Source: Micractinium sp. NFX-FRZ (lineage: Eukaryota; Chlorophyta; Trebouxiophyceae; Chlorellales; Chlorellaceae). Taken from it: a stretch of 51,811 bases of DNA. The notes under the pieces were generated by a model, which had not been told where the DNA came from, searched no databases, and saw nothing but the letters and a program-made list of their open reading frames with translations. The translations under genes and the position numbers were made by a program. The stretch spans positions 1 to 51,811 of the forward strand of contig JAPTJF010000446.1 of assembly GCA_029339195.1 (NCBI GenBank), read 5' to 3'. The first letter of the stretch is position 1, and each line of letters begins with the position of its first letter. Below, piece after piece: positions 22,031 through 33,317 of the stretch.

Positions 22031-25000
22031 TCAGAGCAGCCAGAGGAAGCCGCCAGCAGCGCCGATGCACAGCCCCAGAATCAATGCCAGCACCATTAGG
22101 TTGCCAGCCAGCTCTGCCGCAGCAGGGGGCACCAGCGCGGGGGCCTCTATCATGGCGCAGGCTGTGAGGTAGCCATTGCTCGTGCCCAGCAGCAGGGTGA
22201 GCAGTCCAATGACGGCGGGACCGGCGCCGCCCACCGCCGCAAAGTGGAAGGCCGGCACAAAGAGCACCCGCAGCAGGGTGGACCACAAGATGGACCGCTC
22301 GTCTCTGCAGACGGTGAGTGGTTGGGTGGGTGGAGCGGGAGGTCAGGAGGATGGGGTTGGGGGTGCTGGGGCACAACAGGCTCCAGGCACAGGCGCTGCC
22401 TTACGTGATCAATGTGATGCACAGGGGCTGTCATGGCAGATGGGGTGCACCCAGATGCGCAGCAAAGCAGTGCATTGCAGTGCATGCCCTGCTTCGAGCA
22501 ATGCAGGAAGGGGGCCTCAGCGTTGGGCTGTCCCCCCGCCGCTCGCCACCCCCCCTTCCCACCTGAGGCGCAGCGCCGCCACTCCGGGCAGGCTCTTGCC
22601 CGCCCAGTCTGCACAGTTGAAGGCGGTGAGCAGGGCCACGGGGTACCAGCTCCCCAGCTCTGCGCTGTGCACATCCTCAGCCAGAACACCTGGGAATATG
22701 GACAGCGTGATCCTGCAGGCGGGGGTGAGGTGGGGGCGGGGGTGAGGGTGGGACGGAACCAGCAGGCGGGGGCGGGGGCGGTTGGCTCTTGCTGCTGGGC
22801 AGGCCGGAGCGGGCGGAGGCTAGGGCGGGCGGGGACGGAACCAGCACCCAGGCGCAGGCGCTCTTTAGACCTGCACGCGGCAGCCCAAATGACTGGCCAC
22901 CCTGCCGTGCTGAACTCACGTGTAGATCAGCACGTTGGCAGTTGCCAGGCGCCACAGCATGCGCAGCACGGCGCGAGTGGTCAGCACGCTGCCAGCGCTG
23001 AGCGCTGCCGTCTGGTCTGCCGCACCGCCGCTGCCACCAATGCGCTGCTGCTGCTGCTGCTGCTGCCCTTGCTGCTGCCATGTGTTTTGGGCGGCCCACT
23101 TGCCGTTGGCGCTGCCGTCTGACCTGCCGTGGTGCCCGCCCAACAGCAGCGCCTGGCCAGCCAACTCCTCATCCCCCTGCTGCTGCCCCTGCTGCCCCTG
23201 CTGCCCCTGCTGCCGCCGCCGCTGGCCACTGTTTGGCGGCGCCTCCCCTCCTGCCTGATCCCAGTGCATGTGGTCTTCATACGACAGCTCCACATCTATG
23301 CTGCCCCCACCAGGCGCCGCTCCCGGCTGCCCGTGCCGCTCGGCCTCGCCTGCTGGCTGCCCTTGCTTCCAGGAGGCATCTGCCTCGCTTGCAAGCATGC
23401 CAGGATCCTCCGGGCTGTCCACCGCAAACGGCTCCTCCCCGTGCATCGCCGCTTCAAGGGCGGCGCGGCGGTACTGCTGTACCGCAGGCAGGCTGGGCAG
23501 CACATAGGTGTACACAACGGTGCATGCCGCGCACACAAGCGCGGCGATGGTGAAGTACAGATTGGCGCTGGCCCGCAGGCCCGCCTCGCTGTCGGGCAGC
23601 GTGGCTTTCGTGATCACGCGCAGCAGGGAGACCACCACGCCTGCAGCAGCAGAGTGTAAGCAACGGCATGAGTGAGTCCTCGTGGGAACTGGCGGCCGTC
23701 AGGCAGTCGTGTGGGTGCTTCCACCGCAAGAACCCAACTGCTTTCCAGCTGTGGCGCTCAGCAGCAGCAGCCGTGCCCATGCTTTGGTCAGCAGCAGCAG
23801 CGTGCCCATGCTTTGCTCAGCAGCAGCAGCAGCCGTTGCCATACGCGCACTGCAGGTGAGCGCCACACTTATACTCTGGTCTACTCAAGACACTACATAT
23901 TGACTACAGCATGCCTGCCTCCCCGACCCTCACAAACACACCAGCTACCCCTGCCACCCAAACACTACAGAGCCCAAGTGGAGCGCCGTGCCCACCTGAG
24001 ACGGCGGTGCCGGCCACCAGTGCTTGCGTGAACCGGGGCGGCAGCATCGCAGCCTCCCCAAACAGAGCGCCCTGAGCAAAGCCGTCGCATGCGCCTGTGG
24101 CAGCAACCAGAAGCAGCACGGCTGCCAGCGTGCCGTTTGTGGCAGCGGCCAGGTCGAGCTGCACGGGGGCAGGGGCAGGTGGGCAGGGGGAGGGCAGATG
24201 GTGAGCAGGCGGCAGCGCAGCATGCTGTGCAGCACGTGGGGCGTTCAGAAGGAGGGCGCACAGCTGGCAGGCAGGCGCAGCAGCATGTCAAATCCCTGGA
24301 CCTCGTGCATGCAGAAGCGAGTGCCGATGGAATGGCGTCTTAGGAGTCTAGCACCCCCACAACCTCTTACAACCCAAGCCATCCCACGCGCCATGCTGGC
24401 ATGTAGGAGCTCACCAGCGGCACTGCTGAGATGGCGAGCGTGAAGCCCAGCAGGCCGCCAATGATGCGCACGCGCGGCCGCACGACCAGGTGCCAGCGCA
24501 CCATGGCAGCAATGACCACCAGATTGACTGGCAGGTAGCTCACAGTGAGCAGACGGTCGGTGTGCTTGCCCTGCGGGCAGCGGGCAGCACGAGACGAGTG
24601 AGTGAGCAAGCAAGTACAGAATGGCAGGTGCCTCAAGGTCAGCAGGCTGGTTTGGGTGCTTGCCTGCCGGCGTGACTGGACAGCGGCAAGTAAAAGGGCT
24701 GGTTTCCGGGTGGGCTGGCAGGTGGGTAAACAAGTGATTGCGCAATGGCATGAGAAAGCAAGGCAGTTGAACCGCGTGGCAGCTGACTTACCGGATACCT
24801 GACGCGTCGGTAAGTCACGTCATGGTTCAGCAGCAGGGGAAGGGCAGAGGTGTGGGGTCAGGAGGGAGCCATTGGAAGCACAGGCCTGGGGAGGCACGGT
24901 GAGTGCATACCAGCACTTGGTAGCCGTTTTGTACCTCTAGCTCAAGCGCAGAGCGCAGCACAGGCTGGTGCAGTGACACATGTGAGGGCAGGCGGTGTGC

Positions 25001-25155
25001 ACAGCAGCACCGGTGTGCACAGCAGCACCGCCCGGTGCTCACCGTGCCTCCCAGTAGTCGGCTGCCGTGATGAGCGCGTTCCAGGGGAAGAGCGTGCCCA
25101 TGCCCAGCAGCAGGTAGCACATGTAGGGAGCGTCAATGCCCCCAGTGGCGGCCAT
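22031..25155 (-). CDS. equilibrative nucleoside transporter (ENT/SLC29 family)
   Basis: Seven exons on the minus strand: 25155-25043, a 7-nt microexon 24798-24792, 24570-24415, 24158-23996, 23640-22920, 22712-22563 and 22304-22031, giving about 527 residues. ENTs move nucleosides or nucleobases across membranes down a gradient or with protons. TM1 carries the family motif GMGTLFPWNALITAADYW. The microexon completes DYWEARYP before GKHTDRLLTVSYLP. The later ITLSIFPGVLAED and FNCADWAGKSLPGV match the TM7-TM8 region; in the last, a Lys stands where many family members have Arg. Exon 5 encodes a long central cytosolic loop rich in Gln, Glu and Gly between the two helix bundles. The terminus (GGFLWLL) is membrane-embedded. 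The substrate and the membrane cannot be told from sequence. Confidence 0.88.
24792..24798 (-). other. 7-nt microexon of the transporter gene
   Basis: GTATCCG is bounded by GCGTCAG and GTAAGTC on the minus strand. It supplies the last base of an Arg codon, then Tyr and Pro, and changes the phase from 2 to 0. Without it the flanking exons, whose protein sequence is clear, do not join in frame. Confidence 0.75.
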
Positions 25156-26017
25156 GGCGCAGCCTTGCCGGGAGGGAGCGGCCAGGCGCCACCGGTACGG
25201 CGGGCGACGGCGCAGGCCCACCGCTGCGGGCACTGCTTGCGTGCCAGAGGCTCCCGGTTCCTTGTACTCTGGTATATCGACTGCACGGCCCCAGGCGACG
25301 GTGTTAGAGGCGCACAAGCGGCAGGGGGAGGCGGGAACAGAAGTTTGAGAACGAGGGCTTTCGGGTGGGGCAGCAGGACGCGCTGAAGCAGCGCCACAAG
25401 TGTTGAGCGCCAATGCAAGGCGCAGGAGGGTGCACCGGATCGCCTGGGCACACAACTTCCCATCAGGCCTGCTGCGCGCCTGCTGCTGCTGCGCGCCTCC
25501 TGTGCGCCCTCCCTCCTTCCGTCGGTGTTGATCGCCGACTGCTGGTCTCGTCTACTGTTGCAGGCTTACCCAGGCCTGCTTGCTTCCAGGTGAGAATGAA
25601 GGGGCGTGGGCAGCCCCTCCAGCCTCGGCCACTGCCTATGCGGAGCGATTTGAGGCAGAGTCTGCTCAGACAAGGCGGACTCAAGCCGCGTTCTGAGCAG
25701 CAGCCGTGTGTGTCCACTCGGCCCACGGCTACCTGTTCGCTCTTGTGTCTGTATGCCGCTCCAGATGCAGCAGCAAGGGGGCACATCCTAGATGTCGAGC
25801 CTGCCGCTGCGCTGGGCCGGTCGGTCGACTTGCCCTCACTCCGGCTGCTGCCGGCGGTCCCGTCGGTCCCCTCTGCCTACCTGCGCCCGCTGTGCCTTAC
25901 CAGCGGCAATCGATGCCGCCTCCTCTGCTTGCCATGTCTGCAGGGTCTTGGGAGGTGCGGCTTGCATCTCAGGCGCAGCCACAGTTACGACCAGGGGCCG
26001 GCGCACCGAGCAGCGAC
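25156..26017. promoter_or_regulatory. divergent intergenic region between ENT and SR genes
   Basis: The two genes are transcribed away from each other, so this 862-bp stretch should contain both promoters and 5' UTRs. A 5' UTR intron for the plus-strand gene is possible (donor TTCCAG|GTGAGA near 25590, acceptor TCTGCAG near 25943). No TATA box is evident. Confidence 0.45.
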
Positions 26018-28083
26018 ATGGCGGCGAAGTTGTGGATTGGCGGTCTGCCTCCGGGCATTCCTGACCGTGATGTGGAGGAGGCTTTCAGCAAGTTTGGGCG
26101 CCTGAGGTCCTGCTGGGTGGCCCGCAAGCCTCCAGGTTTCGGCTTTGGTGAGCACAGCCTTTTGGCTGCTCATGCCAGGTGGTCACCCTCCCACTTGCTG
26201 GGGCCTGGGTAGGGCACCGATGAACCCCGGTCTTTGAAGGCGTGTTGGTGGTGTGTCAGTCAAAGGTGTGGCAGCTAATCAAGGTGTGGCGGAGTGCCAG
26301 CTGGGTTGCCCGGCTGGAAGGCAGCACAGGTGGGTGGGCGTGGGCGCCGCCGCCAGGAGGCGCAAGCACCAGCAAGGCCCAAGCCGCGCACCGCACCGTC
26401 TCCTCAGCCCGCCCGCCACCTGAAAGATTCCCGCCGGCAGCGTCGTCTCCGCCTCACCTCACCCCGCCTCGCCTCGTCATCAACTGCCCCCCTCGTCTCG
26501 CCTCAACCGCCCAGCCGTCCTCCTCTGCCGCCCTCCTCCACCTCCGTCCCGCCCTGCCGCCACACCACCTTCCCCGCCTGCTGCCCGCCCCGCCGTGTCC
26601 CCCCATCCATCGGCCCTTCACCTCATCTCTGCTCGCCTCCAGCTCGCCTCATCTCCTCGCCTCCAGCTCGCATCGTCCTGCCACGTCATCAACATCCGCA
26701 CTCCACCATCGCCTCGCCTCGCCTCACCGCCTGCACCGCCCGCCAAGGCCGGCCCCGCCTGCAACCCCAACTGATCAACACCAGCAGCACCTGCAGCCTC
26801 ATCACCCCACCATCTGCTGCTTGGTGCGGTGCGGGGAATGCTGCGACTCTCGGGTGGGGCCGCCCACTCAGAGTGTTGCGTTTCTGTAGGCTCCTTGCCC
26901 CCTGCCTTACTTGCGTCCCTGCTGCCACACAGGCCCACCGGAAGCAGCCGCCCCCACCTGCCCTGCCCTGCTCCTCTTTGCCACAGGCCTGCTGCCCCTC
27001 CCACCACTCCTCCCTCCTCCCCTGCCTTCCTGCCCCTGCCTGCCGCACGCTCCCTCACATCTCGCCCCCGCCTGGCGTGCCCCTCCTCCTTTCTGCCCTG
27101 GCCTGCAGTTGAGTTTGAGGACAGGCGGGATGCGGAGGACGCTGTGCGTGGGCTGGATGGCGGGCGCAACGGGTGGAAGGTCGAGTTTGCTCGCTCCGGT
27201 GGGCCTGGCGGCGGCGGTGGCCGCGGCCCGCCTGGCGGCGGCGGCTTCCAGGTGTGAACAGAGCGGGAGTGCAGGGCGGGGAGCCGCTGACACATTGCTG
27301 GCTGGCAGCAGGTGGAGTACTCAGTAGTGCCCGGGCAGAGGAGGCTGGCCCTGCCAGCTGCACGTCTCTTTCGGCACCCATCCTGCATGCCGCTGCCCGC
27401 TGTGCTCGCCGGCACCCTGCATCCCTCGCCGTTGCAAGCACCGCGCCTCTTCTTCACCTGCCCTACTTTGCGGAACTGCCCTGCTGCAGGACCGTGGCGG
27501 CTTCAGGGGGCGGTCCCCCAGCCCTGCCGGGCGCCGCCGCTCGCCCAGCCCGCCCCGCCGCCGCCGCTCTCCCAGTTATGATGGGCGTGAGGTTCGGGAT
27601 GAGCGCCGGCGCAGCAGGAGCCCGCCTGTCCGCCGCGATAGCCCGCCCGCCCGCCGCTACAGCCGCAGCCCGCCTCCGGCACGGCGCAGGGACAGCCCCC
27701 CCGCCCGGCGGATCAGCCGCAGCCCGCCCCCCCGGCGCAGGGAGAGCCCGCCCCCTCGCCGCAGGGACAGCCCCCCCGCCCGGCGGATCAGCCGCAGCCC
27801 GCCCCCCCGGCGCCGGGAGAGCCCGCCGCCCCGCCGCAGGGACAGCCCTCCCGCCCGGCGCAGCAGCCGCAGCCCGCCACCCCGGCGCCGGGAGAGCCCG
27901 CCGCCCCGCCGCAGGGTCAGCCGCAGCCCGCCGCCGGCCCGCCGGTCAGTGTCGCCTCCCACCCGCCGCGGGCGCAGCAGTGCCTCTCCGCCGCCCCGCC
28001 GGGAGCGGACCCGCTCGGCCTCGCCGCCGCTGGACCGCAGCAGGAGCCCTGCAGGACGGGGCAGGAGCCCCATGGATGAGTGA
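26018..28083 (+). CDS. SR-family splicing factor (one RRM, RS domain)
   Basis: Three exons: 26018-26147, 27109-27251 and 27490-28083, giving 288 residues. SR proteins bind exonic enhancers and recruit the spliceosome in the nucleus. The RRM spans about residues 4-75: KLWIGGLPPG is RNP2-like, and RSCWVARKPPGFGFVEFED carries RNP1 across the first junction. The RRM resembles the RSZ/SRSF3-SRSF7 type (WVARKPPG, DAEDAVRGLDG, NGWKVEFAR). A Gly-rich hinge follows, then an RS domain of about 190 residues with SPPPRRRESPPP and RRDSPPARR blocks. No CCHC zinc knuckle is present, unlike plant RSZ proteins. The first intron is long (961 nt), with a C/T-biased core. Phosphorylation of the Ser-Pro and Ser-Arg repeats is expected from the family. 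Confidence 0.88.
26440..26800 (+). repeat. pyrimidine-rich GCCTC-type tract in SR intron 1
   Basis: Within the 961-nt first intron, the plus strand is strongly C/T-biased for about 350 nt, with many imperfect GCCTC and CCTCACC units. Confidence 0.75.
27689..27918 (+). repeat. 75-bp tandem repeat in the RS domain
   Basis: About three copies of a 25-residue unit (RRDSPPARRISRSPPPR followed by RRESPPPR) account for much of the RS domain. Confidence 0.85.
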
Positions 28084-28727
28084 GCAGCACGTTGGCAGTG
28101 ACAGTGGTAGTCCCTTAAGCTAGATGATGGGTCCTCTGGCACGTTAGCCCTGCCTTGCACCGTTCGGATGCGGTAGCTGGACCCACGCTGGTGGCACCCG
28201 CACGGCCTGCGGGGCCAAGCATCTCTGTGCTTTTGCTCTGTTTCCCTAGATTTGCTGATGATGCATGTAAATGAAAACGGGATACCATCTTGGCTGTCAA
28301 TGTGAAACAATGGCGCAAGGGAGGAGCGGCAGGGTTTGCCGTCGCTCTGGCCCAGCGGGCGCAGCGCTGCTGATGTCCTGACTCTGTCTGTCGCGGACGC
28401 CGCTTGCAGCTCGCGCATTGGGCGTGGTTACTGTGCGAGTGCCTGTCCCCTGCCCTCCAGGCGCCGCAGTGCAGGTCGCCGTGCCCTCGCCGTGGGAGTC
28501 TGCAGCCCTTGCGCTGGGTCGCAGCTAGCCAGGTAAGAAATGACCATGGCGTGATCTCTGTGGCATAGGCGGGTTTGCGCTGAGGCGTGGGCTGCTTAGG
28601 CCAGTCGTGCTGGGCTCGGCTGCTGCCGCTGGCGGGGCCGCCTTCGCCCCCCCTGCGGCCCAGCCGCCGACGCTAGTCAAAACACAATTAGCACAATTCC
28701 TTCCCTTCTTCATGCAACGTCCGCAGG
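28084..28727 (+). promoter_or_regulatory. SR 3' UTR and reductase 5' UTR with probable intron
   Basis: The left part is the 3' UTR of the SR gene, with TGTAA at 28266. On the right a donor (GCCAG|GTAAGA, exon end 28532) and an acceptor (CCGCAG, exon start 28727) define a likely 5' UTR intron. It ends one base before the reductase ATG at 28728. An open frame at 28336-28536 lacks an ATG and does not join the coding frame. Confidence 0.5.
28266..28270 (+). terminator. TGTAA polyadenylation signal
   Basis: Lies 183 nt after the stop of the SR-protein gene. Confidence 0.65.
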
Positions 28728-31700
28728 ATGAAGTACGTCAAGCTGGGGAGCTCCGACATGGAGGTCTCCATTGTGTGCCTGGTGGGTGCTGCCTGCCGCC
28801 GGCGCTTGCCCTGGCGCTTGCCGCCGCCTGTGGGCGGGTGCTAAGAGAGCGGAGTAGCCGCAGTTGGCGGGACACGGCTGGCACCAACTCGCTGTTCAGT
28901 TGTATGGCACCTTCTCCATAAACAGTTTCCAGCTGGCAGCTCGCCTTCCACCCTTTGCAGGTGCCCCCTAACCCCCGCGTTCTAGGTCCCCCGCCTGCCA
29001 CCTCCCACCCCACCTCCTTGCGCCTGCCAAGCAAGCCCTCCCACTTGCTGCCCGCTGTGCCATGTGCTGCTGCAGGGCACCATGTCCCCCGCCTGCCACC
29101 TCCCACCCCACCTCGTTGCGCCTGCCAAGCAAGCCCTCCCACTTGCTGCCCGCTGTGCCATGTGCTGCTGCAGGGCACCATGACATTTGGGGAACAGAAC
29201 AACGAGGAGGAGGCTTGTGCAATGCTGGACCTGGCACTAGAGCAGGGGGTCAACTTTATTGACACAGGTGCGTTAGGCTGCCCCCCCCCCCCCCCCCCCA
29301 ACACATGTTATCTTCTAGCTGTCTACTGAAAACCACTACCTGTGGGCGGGTACTGGGTCTGGCGCTCGAGCAGCGGGTCAACTTTGTCGGCACAGGTGGG
29401 TGAGACACATGGGTCAGGCTGCCAGCACACGTTGACTGTCTGGCTGTCTTGCTCTGCCTACTAAGGGGGCTTCAGCCCCTCCGGCGTTGCCCCTCTGGGC
29501 AACTCTGGACCTGGCTGCGAAGCGGGGGTGATGAGATGAGCGAGGCTGCTGTTGTGGTGGTGGTGGGGACGTGGGTTGGTAGCGCATGCCATTAAACGCT
29601 GTTCTTCATATTTGGGATGCATAAGTGAATGACTGACTAAGTGGCGCTCGCTTAGTCAGGAGAGGACCTGGCTGCCGCAGCTGTGCTGTACCCTGTGCCC
29701 CCCCGTCCAGAAATGCGTGGCAGAACTGAGTGCTCACTTGCTCTCGTCCTGCTACTTCCCACTGCCACAGCTGAGCTCTATCCGGTGCCGCCCCGCCCGG
29801 AGACGTGCGGCAGCACGGAGGAAATCATTGGGCGCTGGATGGCGGCGCGCGGCTGCCGGGACAAGGTCATCCTGGCAACCAAAGTGATGGGCGGGGCAAA
29901 GGTGAGCGGTTGTTCGGAGGACCACAGCAAGCACATGTTTCAGGGAGGTGGGAGTGCGGCCACCGGGGCAAGGCCTCCCTGGCCACCACACTTTGTTTGC
30001 CGCTCATGCGCCCACACTAAACTTTCTACTTGCCATCTCAAGCGCCCGGGCCGCACTTCTGTTCCCGCCAGCCGCACAGTGCCGCCTTCCCTTGCCTGCG
30101 CCCGGCACAATGCCTGCCTGCCTGCCTTCCTGCCCTCTTCAGTCTGCCCCCCGCCCCCGTTCACTGCCTGCAGGACGGCCGCACCTTTGTGCCCGCCAAC
30201 CGCACCGTGCCCAAGGACCCCGCAGCGCCGGCGCCCCGCCTGGAGCCCTCGCAGATCCGGGCAGCGGTGGAGGGCAGCCTGCGGCGGCTGCAGACCGATT
30301 TCGTGGAACTCCTCCAGCTGCACTGGCCCGACAGGTGTGCACTGCTGACCGTGTAGCGTGGTCAGTCGGTAGTGATATGGGGCCGGAGACAGTGAAGGAC
30401 TCCTGCTGCGCCTACACGCTGACTTCCAGGAGTCTGGTCCGGCTCCGCTGGCAATGCAGGCGCGCGTTGGTGTGTTTGGCAAGCACCACAGGGCAAGGTG
30501 CTGTGAGAACTGACTGTTTCAGTGCCAGATGGACCAGTTCCAGGCGGAGCTGTACCAGGCGGACCAGTAGCAACGACCCGGTGCCGCCAATGTGTTGCTC
30601 GACTGCTCATGTTTGCACTCTTTGGCTTGCAGGTACGCCCCCGTGTTTGGCAAGAACCAGTACCAGGCGGACCAGTACTACGACCCGGTGCCATTTGAGG
30701 AGCAGGTGGCGGCGGTGGGGGAGCTGATCAAGGAGGGCAAGGTGAGCTTGAATGAACGAGCTGCACTGGTTTGAGCGAGGGCAACATGGGCTCAGGGGTG
30801 TGGTGGGGGAGCTGATCAAGGAGGGCAAGGTGAGGGGAAGCCCAACGTGTGTTTGAGGGACGGCAAGGTGAGCTGGAATGTAGTGAGATATGTGTGTTAG
30901 ACCGAATGGGCGGCGAGCTGGGGAGCGAAGTGGGCGCGATGGTTATGGAGGGCAAGGTGAGGGGGAGCCAAACCTGCTTCTTCGAGAGGGAGAGGGTGGG
31001 CGATCGACGAGGTGGGCGGAGGGGGCAATGTGAAGGTGGGGGTGCCAATGCACTATGCCTTGCACCTCTGCAGCTGCGGCACTGGGGCCTCTGGTCCAAA
31101 GGAATCATGTGCTGGTGCGTCTCGCTTTGCCGCGCCCGCCCCCAAGGTCTGGGTGCCCTGCAGTCAGCTCCTGGCGAGTGCTTTCCGCTGCACGCCATGC
31201 CGTGCAGGTGAAGCACTGGGGCCTGTCCAACGAGACCACATTTGGCGTCTGCAAGATGTGCGAAGCCGCCGCCAAGCTGGGCGTGCCTCCCCCCATCAGC
31301 ATCCAGGTGGGGTGGGTTGTTAGGTGACGGGGTGAAGAGGTCCGTGTATTATAACCACGCCATTTGTTTGCAAGGTGTGCGAGGCAGCAGCCAAGCTGGG
31401 GGTGCCTCCCTTCGGCACCCTTAGGTCCACTGCTTCCCTCCCTGCCTCCTGCCCTCCATGCCGCCTGCCTTCCATGCCTCCTCCCAAGAGCAGGCACAGC
31501 TGGGCTGCCCCACCCACCCATCCGTCCCCATCTTTCCCAGCACACACCAGGCCCTGCATTCATCTACCCTGACATCACCTTCCGCACCCTCCTCAACCCT
31601 CCCCCGCCCCTTGCAGAACGACTTCAGCCTGCTTGACCGCCGGTTTGAGGGCCACCTGGCGGAGGCCTGCGCCCCGCAGCACTACAACATTGGCCTGCTG

Positions 31701-33317
31701 CCGTACGGCCCCCTTGCGGGTGGGTGGGAGGGCGGCTAGAGCCTGCTGGCTGGCTGGTATGGCGGCTGTGTCACTACTCACCTTGTGTACCGGGGGCTTG
31801 GGGGGCAGCAAGCAGGTCTGGGGCAGGTCGGCAGCTGGGGTGTGCGAGTGCGGCACGGTGCATCTCACGCCACGTTTGACCCCATGCTCACCTGCGGCAT
31901 GCAGGCAGCATGCCGACGTACAAGCACCTTGAGCCCCATCCCACTGCAAGGATACGCGCGGCTGACTACTAAGTCCCAGGCCTCCTTCCAATGCAGGCGG
32001 CACGCTGACAAACAAGTACTTTGATGGCGGGGAGCCGGGGCCCAACGCGCGGCACGTCAAGGTGCGCTGGCCACGCTGCGCCGGCAGCGGTGCGCCAGCG
32101 CTGCGCCTAAAGCGGCTGCACTCGCTCCTGTGTCGCCAGCTCTGCCCTGGCCCTGGCACAACACCCCTTGCTTCCAGCCGCTACCAATGTCACTGCTGTC
32201 TGTATCCCGGTGGTAGCAGCCGTGCCCTGCACTGCCAGCTCTCCCGCCCCACTCACACCCGCCATGTTATTGGTTCGACCTGGTGCTTACTGCCTCCCGT
32301 GCAGTTCCCAGGATTCCAGCCACGCTACCACTGCGACCGCTCCATGGCGGCGGCCACCGAGTATGCTGCCCTGGCCCAGAAGAAGGGGCTGAGCCTGGCA
32401 CAGCTGGCGCTGGCATGGTGCAAGTCGCGCTGGTGAGGCGGTGCAGTGGAGGAGAGGCGGTGCAGTGGAGGAGAGGCAGGCCGCTGTAGGGTGTGCAGAC
32501 AGTGTGATGGGCAGGTTTGCGCTGGTGGGAAGTGCTTGTGGAAGGGTGTGGGCGCGCTGGTGAGGAGGGCGTGTGGGCAGGGGCAGGGGGAGATGAGTCG
32601 TTAGTCACCTTGCTTGACCCCCATGTGACCCCATGTGACCCCATGTCACCCCACATGACCCCATGTCACCCCATGCGACCCCACCCAGGTACTGCGCTTC
32701 CACCATCATTGGGGCCACCACGCTGGAGCAGCTGCGGGAGAACATTGCCGCCTTTGAGGTGGAGCTGGACGAGGAAACGCTGGTGGGTGGGAAGGGTGGG
32801 AGGCAGGGCGCACAGTCTGGGAACATGCGGCAGGGGGGTGAGCCCCTTGCTGGCTGTGGGTGAGGGGACGCTGGTGGGTGAAGGGGTGGAAGGGGCAGGA
32901 GGCGGGAGGCAGGGCACCCTGCCAGGCTGGGAGTAGGCGGCCAGGGTGCGAACCTCGCTGGCAGCTGCGGGGGAGCATTGCTGCTTGCTTTTGAGGTGGA
33001 GCTGGAAGAGGAGGCGCTGGTGGGTGGGTGGGGTGGGAGGCGGGGCACAGAGTTTGAGAAAAAGCGGCAGGGGTGGGCCCCTTGCTGCCTTGGGAAGTGG
33101 AGGCGCGGGTGCGTGGCATGGGCAGGAGGCGGGCGCCCAGCCTGGGAGTAGGCGGCAGTGGGGGCCAACCTTGCTGCCTTCCCGGATGGCCTGGACGAGA
33201 AAGAACAGACTGGAGCTCCCTTGCACTGCTTGCGCCTCCTCGCCTGGCTGGCTGCTGCTGCAGGCCGCCATTGACGCCATCCACCTGGCGCACCGCAACC
33301 CCAATGCGACCGACTGA
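28728..33317 (+). CDS. aldo/keto reductase, Tas-like
   Basis: Eleven exons: 28728-28781, 29174-29267, 29771-29901, 30174-30334, 30633-30741, 31208-31306, 31617-31719, 31997-32061, 32305-32432, 32689-32782 and 33264-33317, giving 363 residues, all phases consistent. The family reduces carbonyls with NADPH in a TIM barrel. The catalytic tetrad is present: Asp48 and Tyr53 ([16 protein letters not shown]), Lys87 (LATK) and His143 (LQLHWPD). GTMTFGEQN near the N-terminus, [11 protein letters not shown] and the cofactor-binding [13 protein letters not shown] resemble bacterial Tas (NADP-dependent aldo/keto reductase). The substrate is unknown. No transit peptide is seen, so it is probably cytosolic. 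The introns hold many decayed copies of the exon edges, so naive gene callers may pick false splice sites here. Confidence 0.9.
28987..29182. repeat. 98-bp tandem duplication carrying an acceptor
   Basis: Two nearly identical 98-bp units (28987-29084 and 29085-29182) each end in CTGCTGCAG followed by GGCACCATG. Only the second continues into the exon; the first is a decoy acceptor and exon start. Confidence 0.9.
29281..29299. repeat. poly-C run
   Basis: An uninterrupted run of about 19 C lies just after the donor of reductase exon 2. Confidence 0.9.
30712..30965. repeat. array of repeated exon-end and donor segments
   Basis: GAGCTGATCAAGGAGGGCAA with its GGTGAG donor is exonic at 30721 and recurs at 30809. 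Shorter GGGCAAGGTGAG-like copies follow near 30860 and 30947. Confidence 0.85.
32604..32686. repeat. decameric minisatellite
   Basis: About eight copies of a 10-bp unit (ATGTGACCCC and close variants) run directly up to the acceptor of reductase exon 10 at 32689. Confidence 0.9.
32755..33190. repeat. tandem array derived from exon 10 end
   Basis: GAGGTGGAGCTGGACGAGG...CTGGTGGGTGGG at the exon 10 donor recurs at about 32993, with shorter copies near 32864 and 33095. The spacer (CTGGGA...GCGGCAGGGG...CCTTGCTG) is also repeated four times. Confidence 0.85.

Noticed and set aside
28336..28536. N-terminal transit-peptide exon for the reductase
   Set aside because: The frame has no ATG and does not join the reductase frame; the segment is better explained as 5' UTR with an intron.
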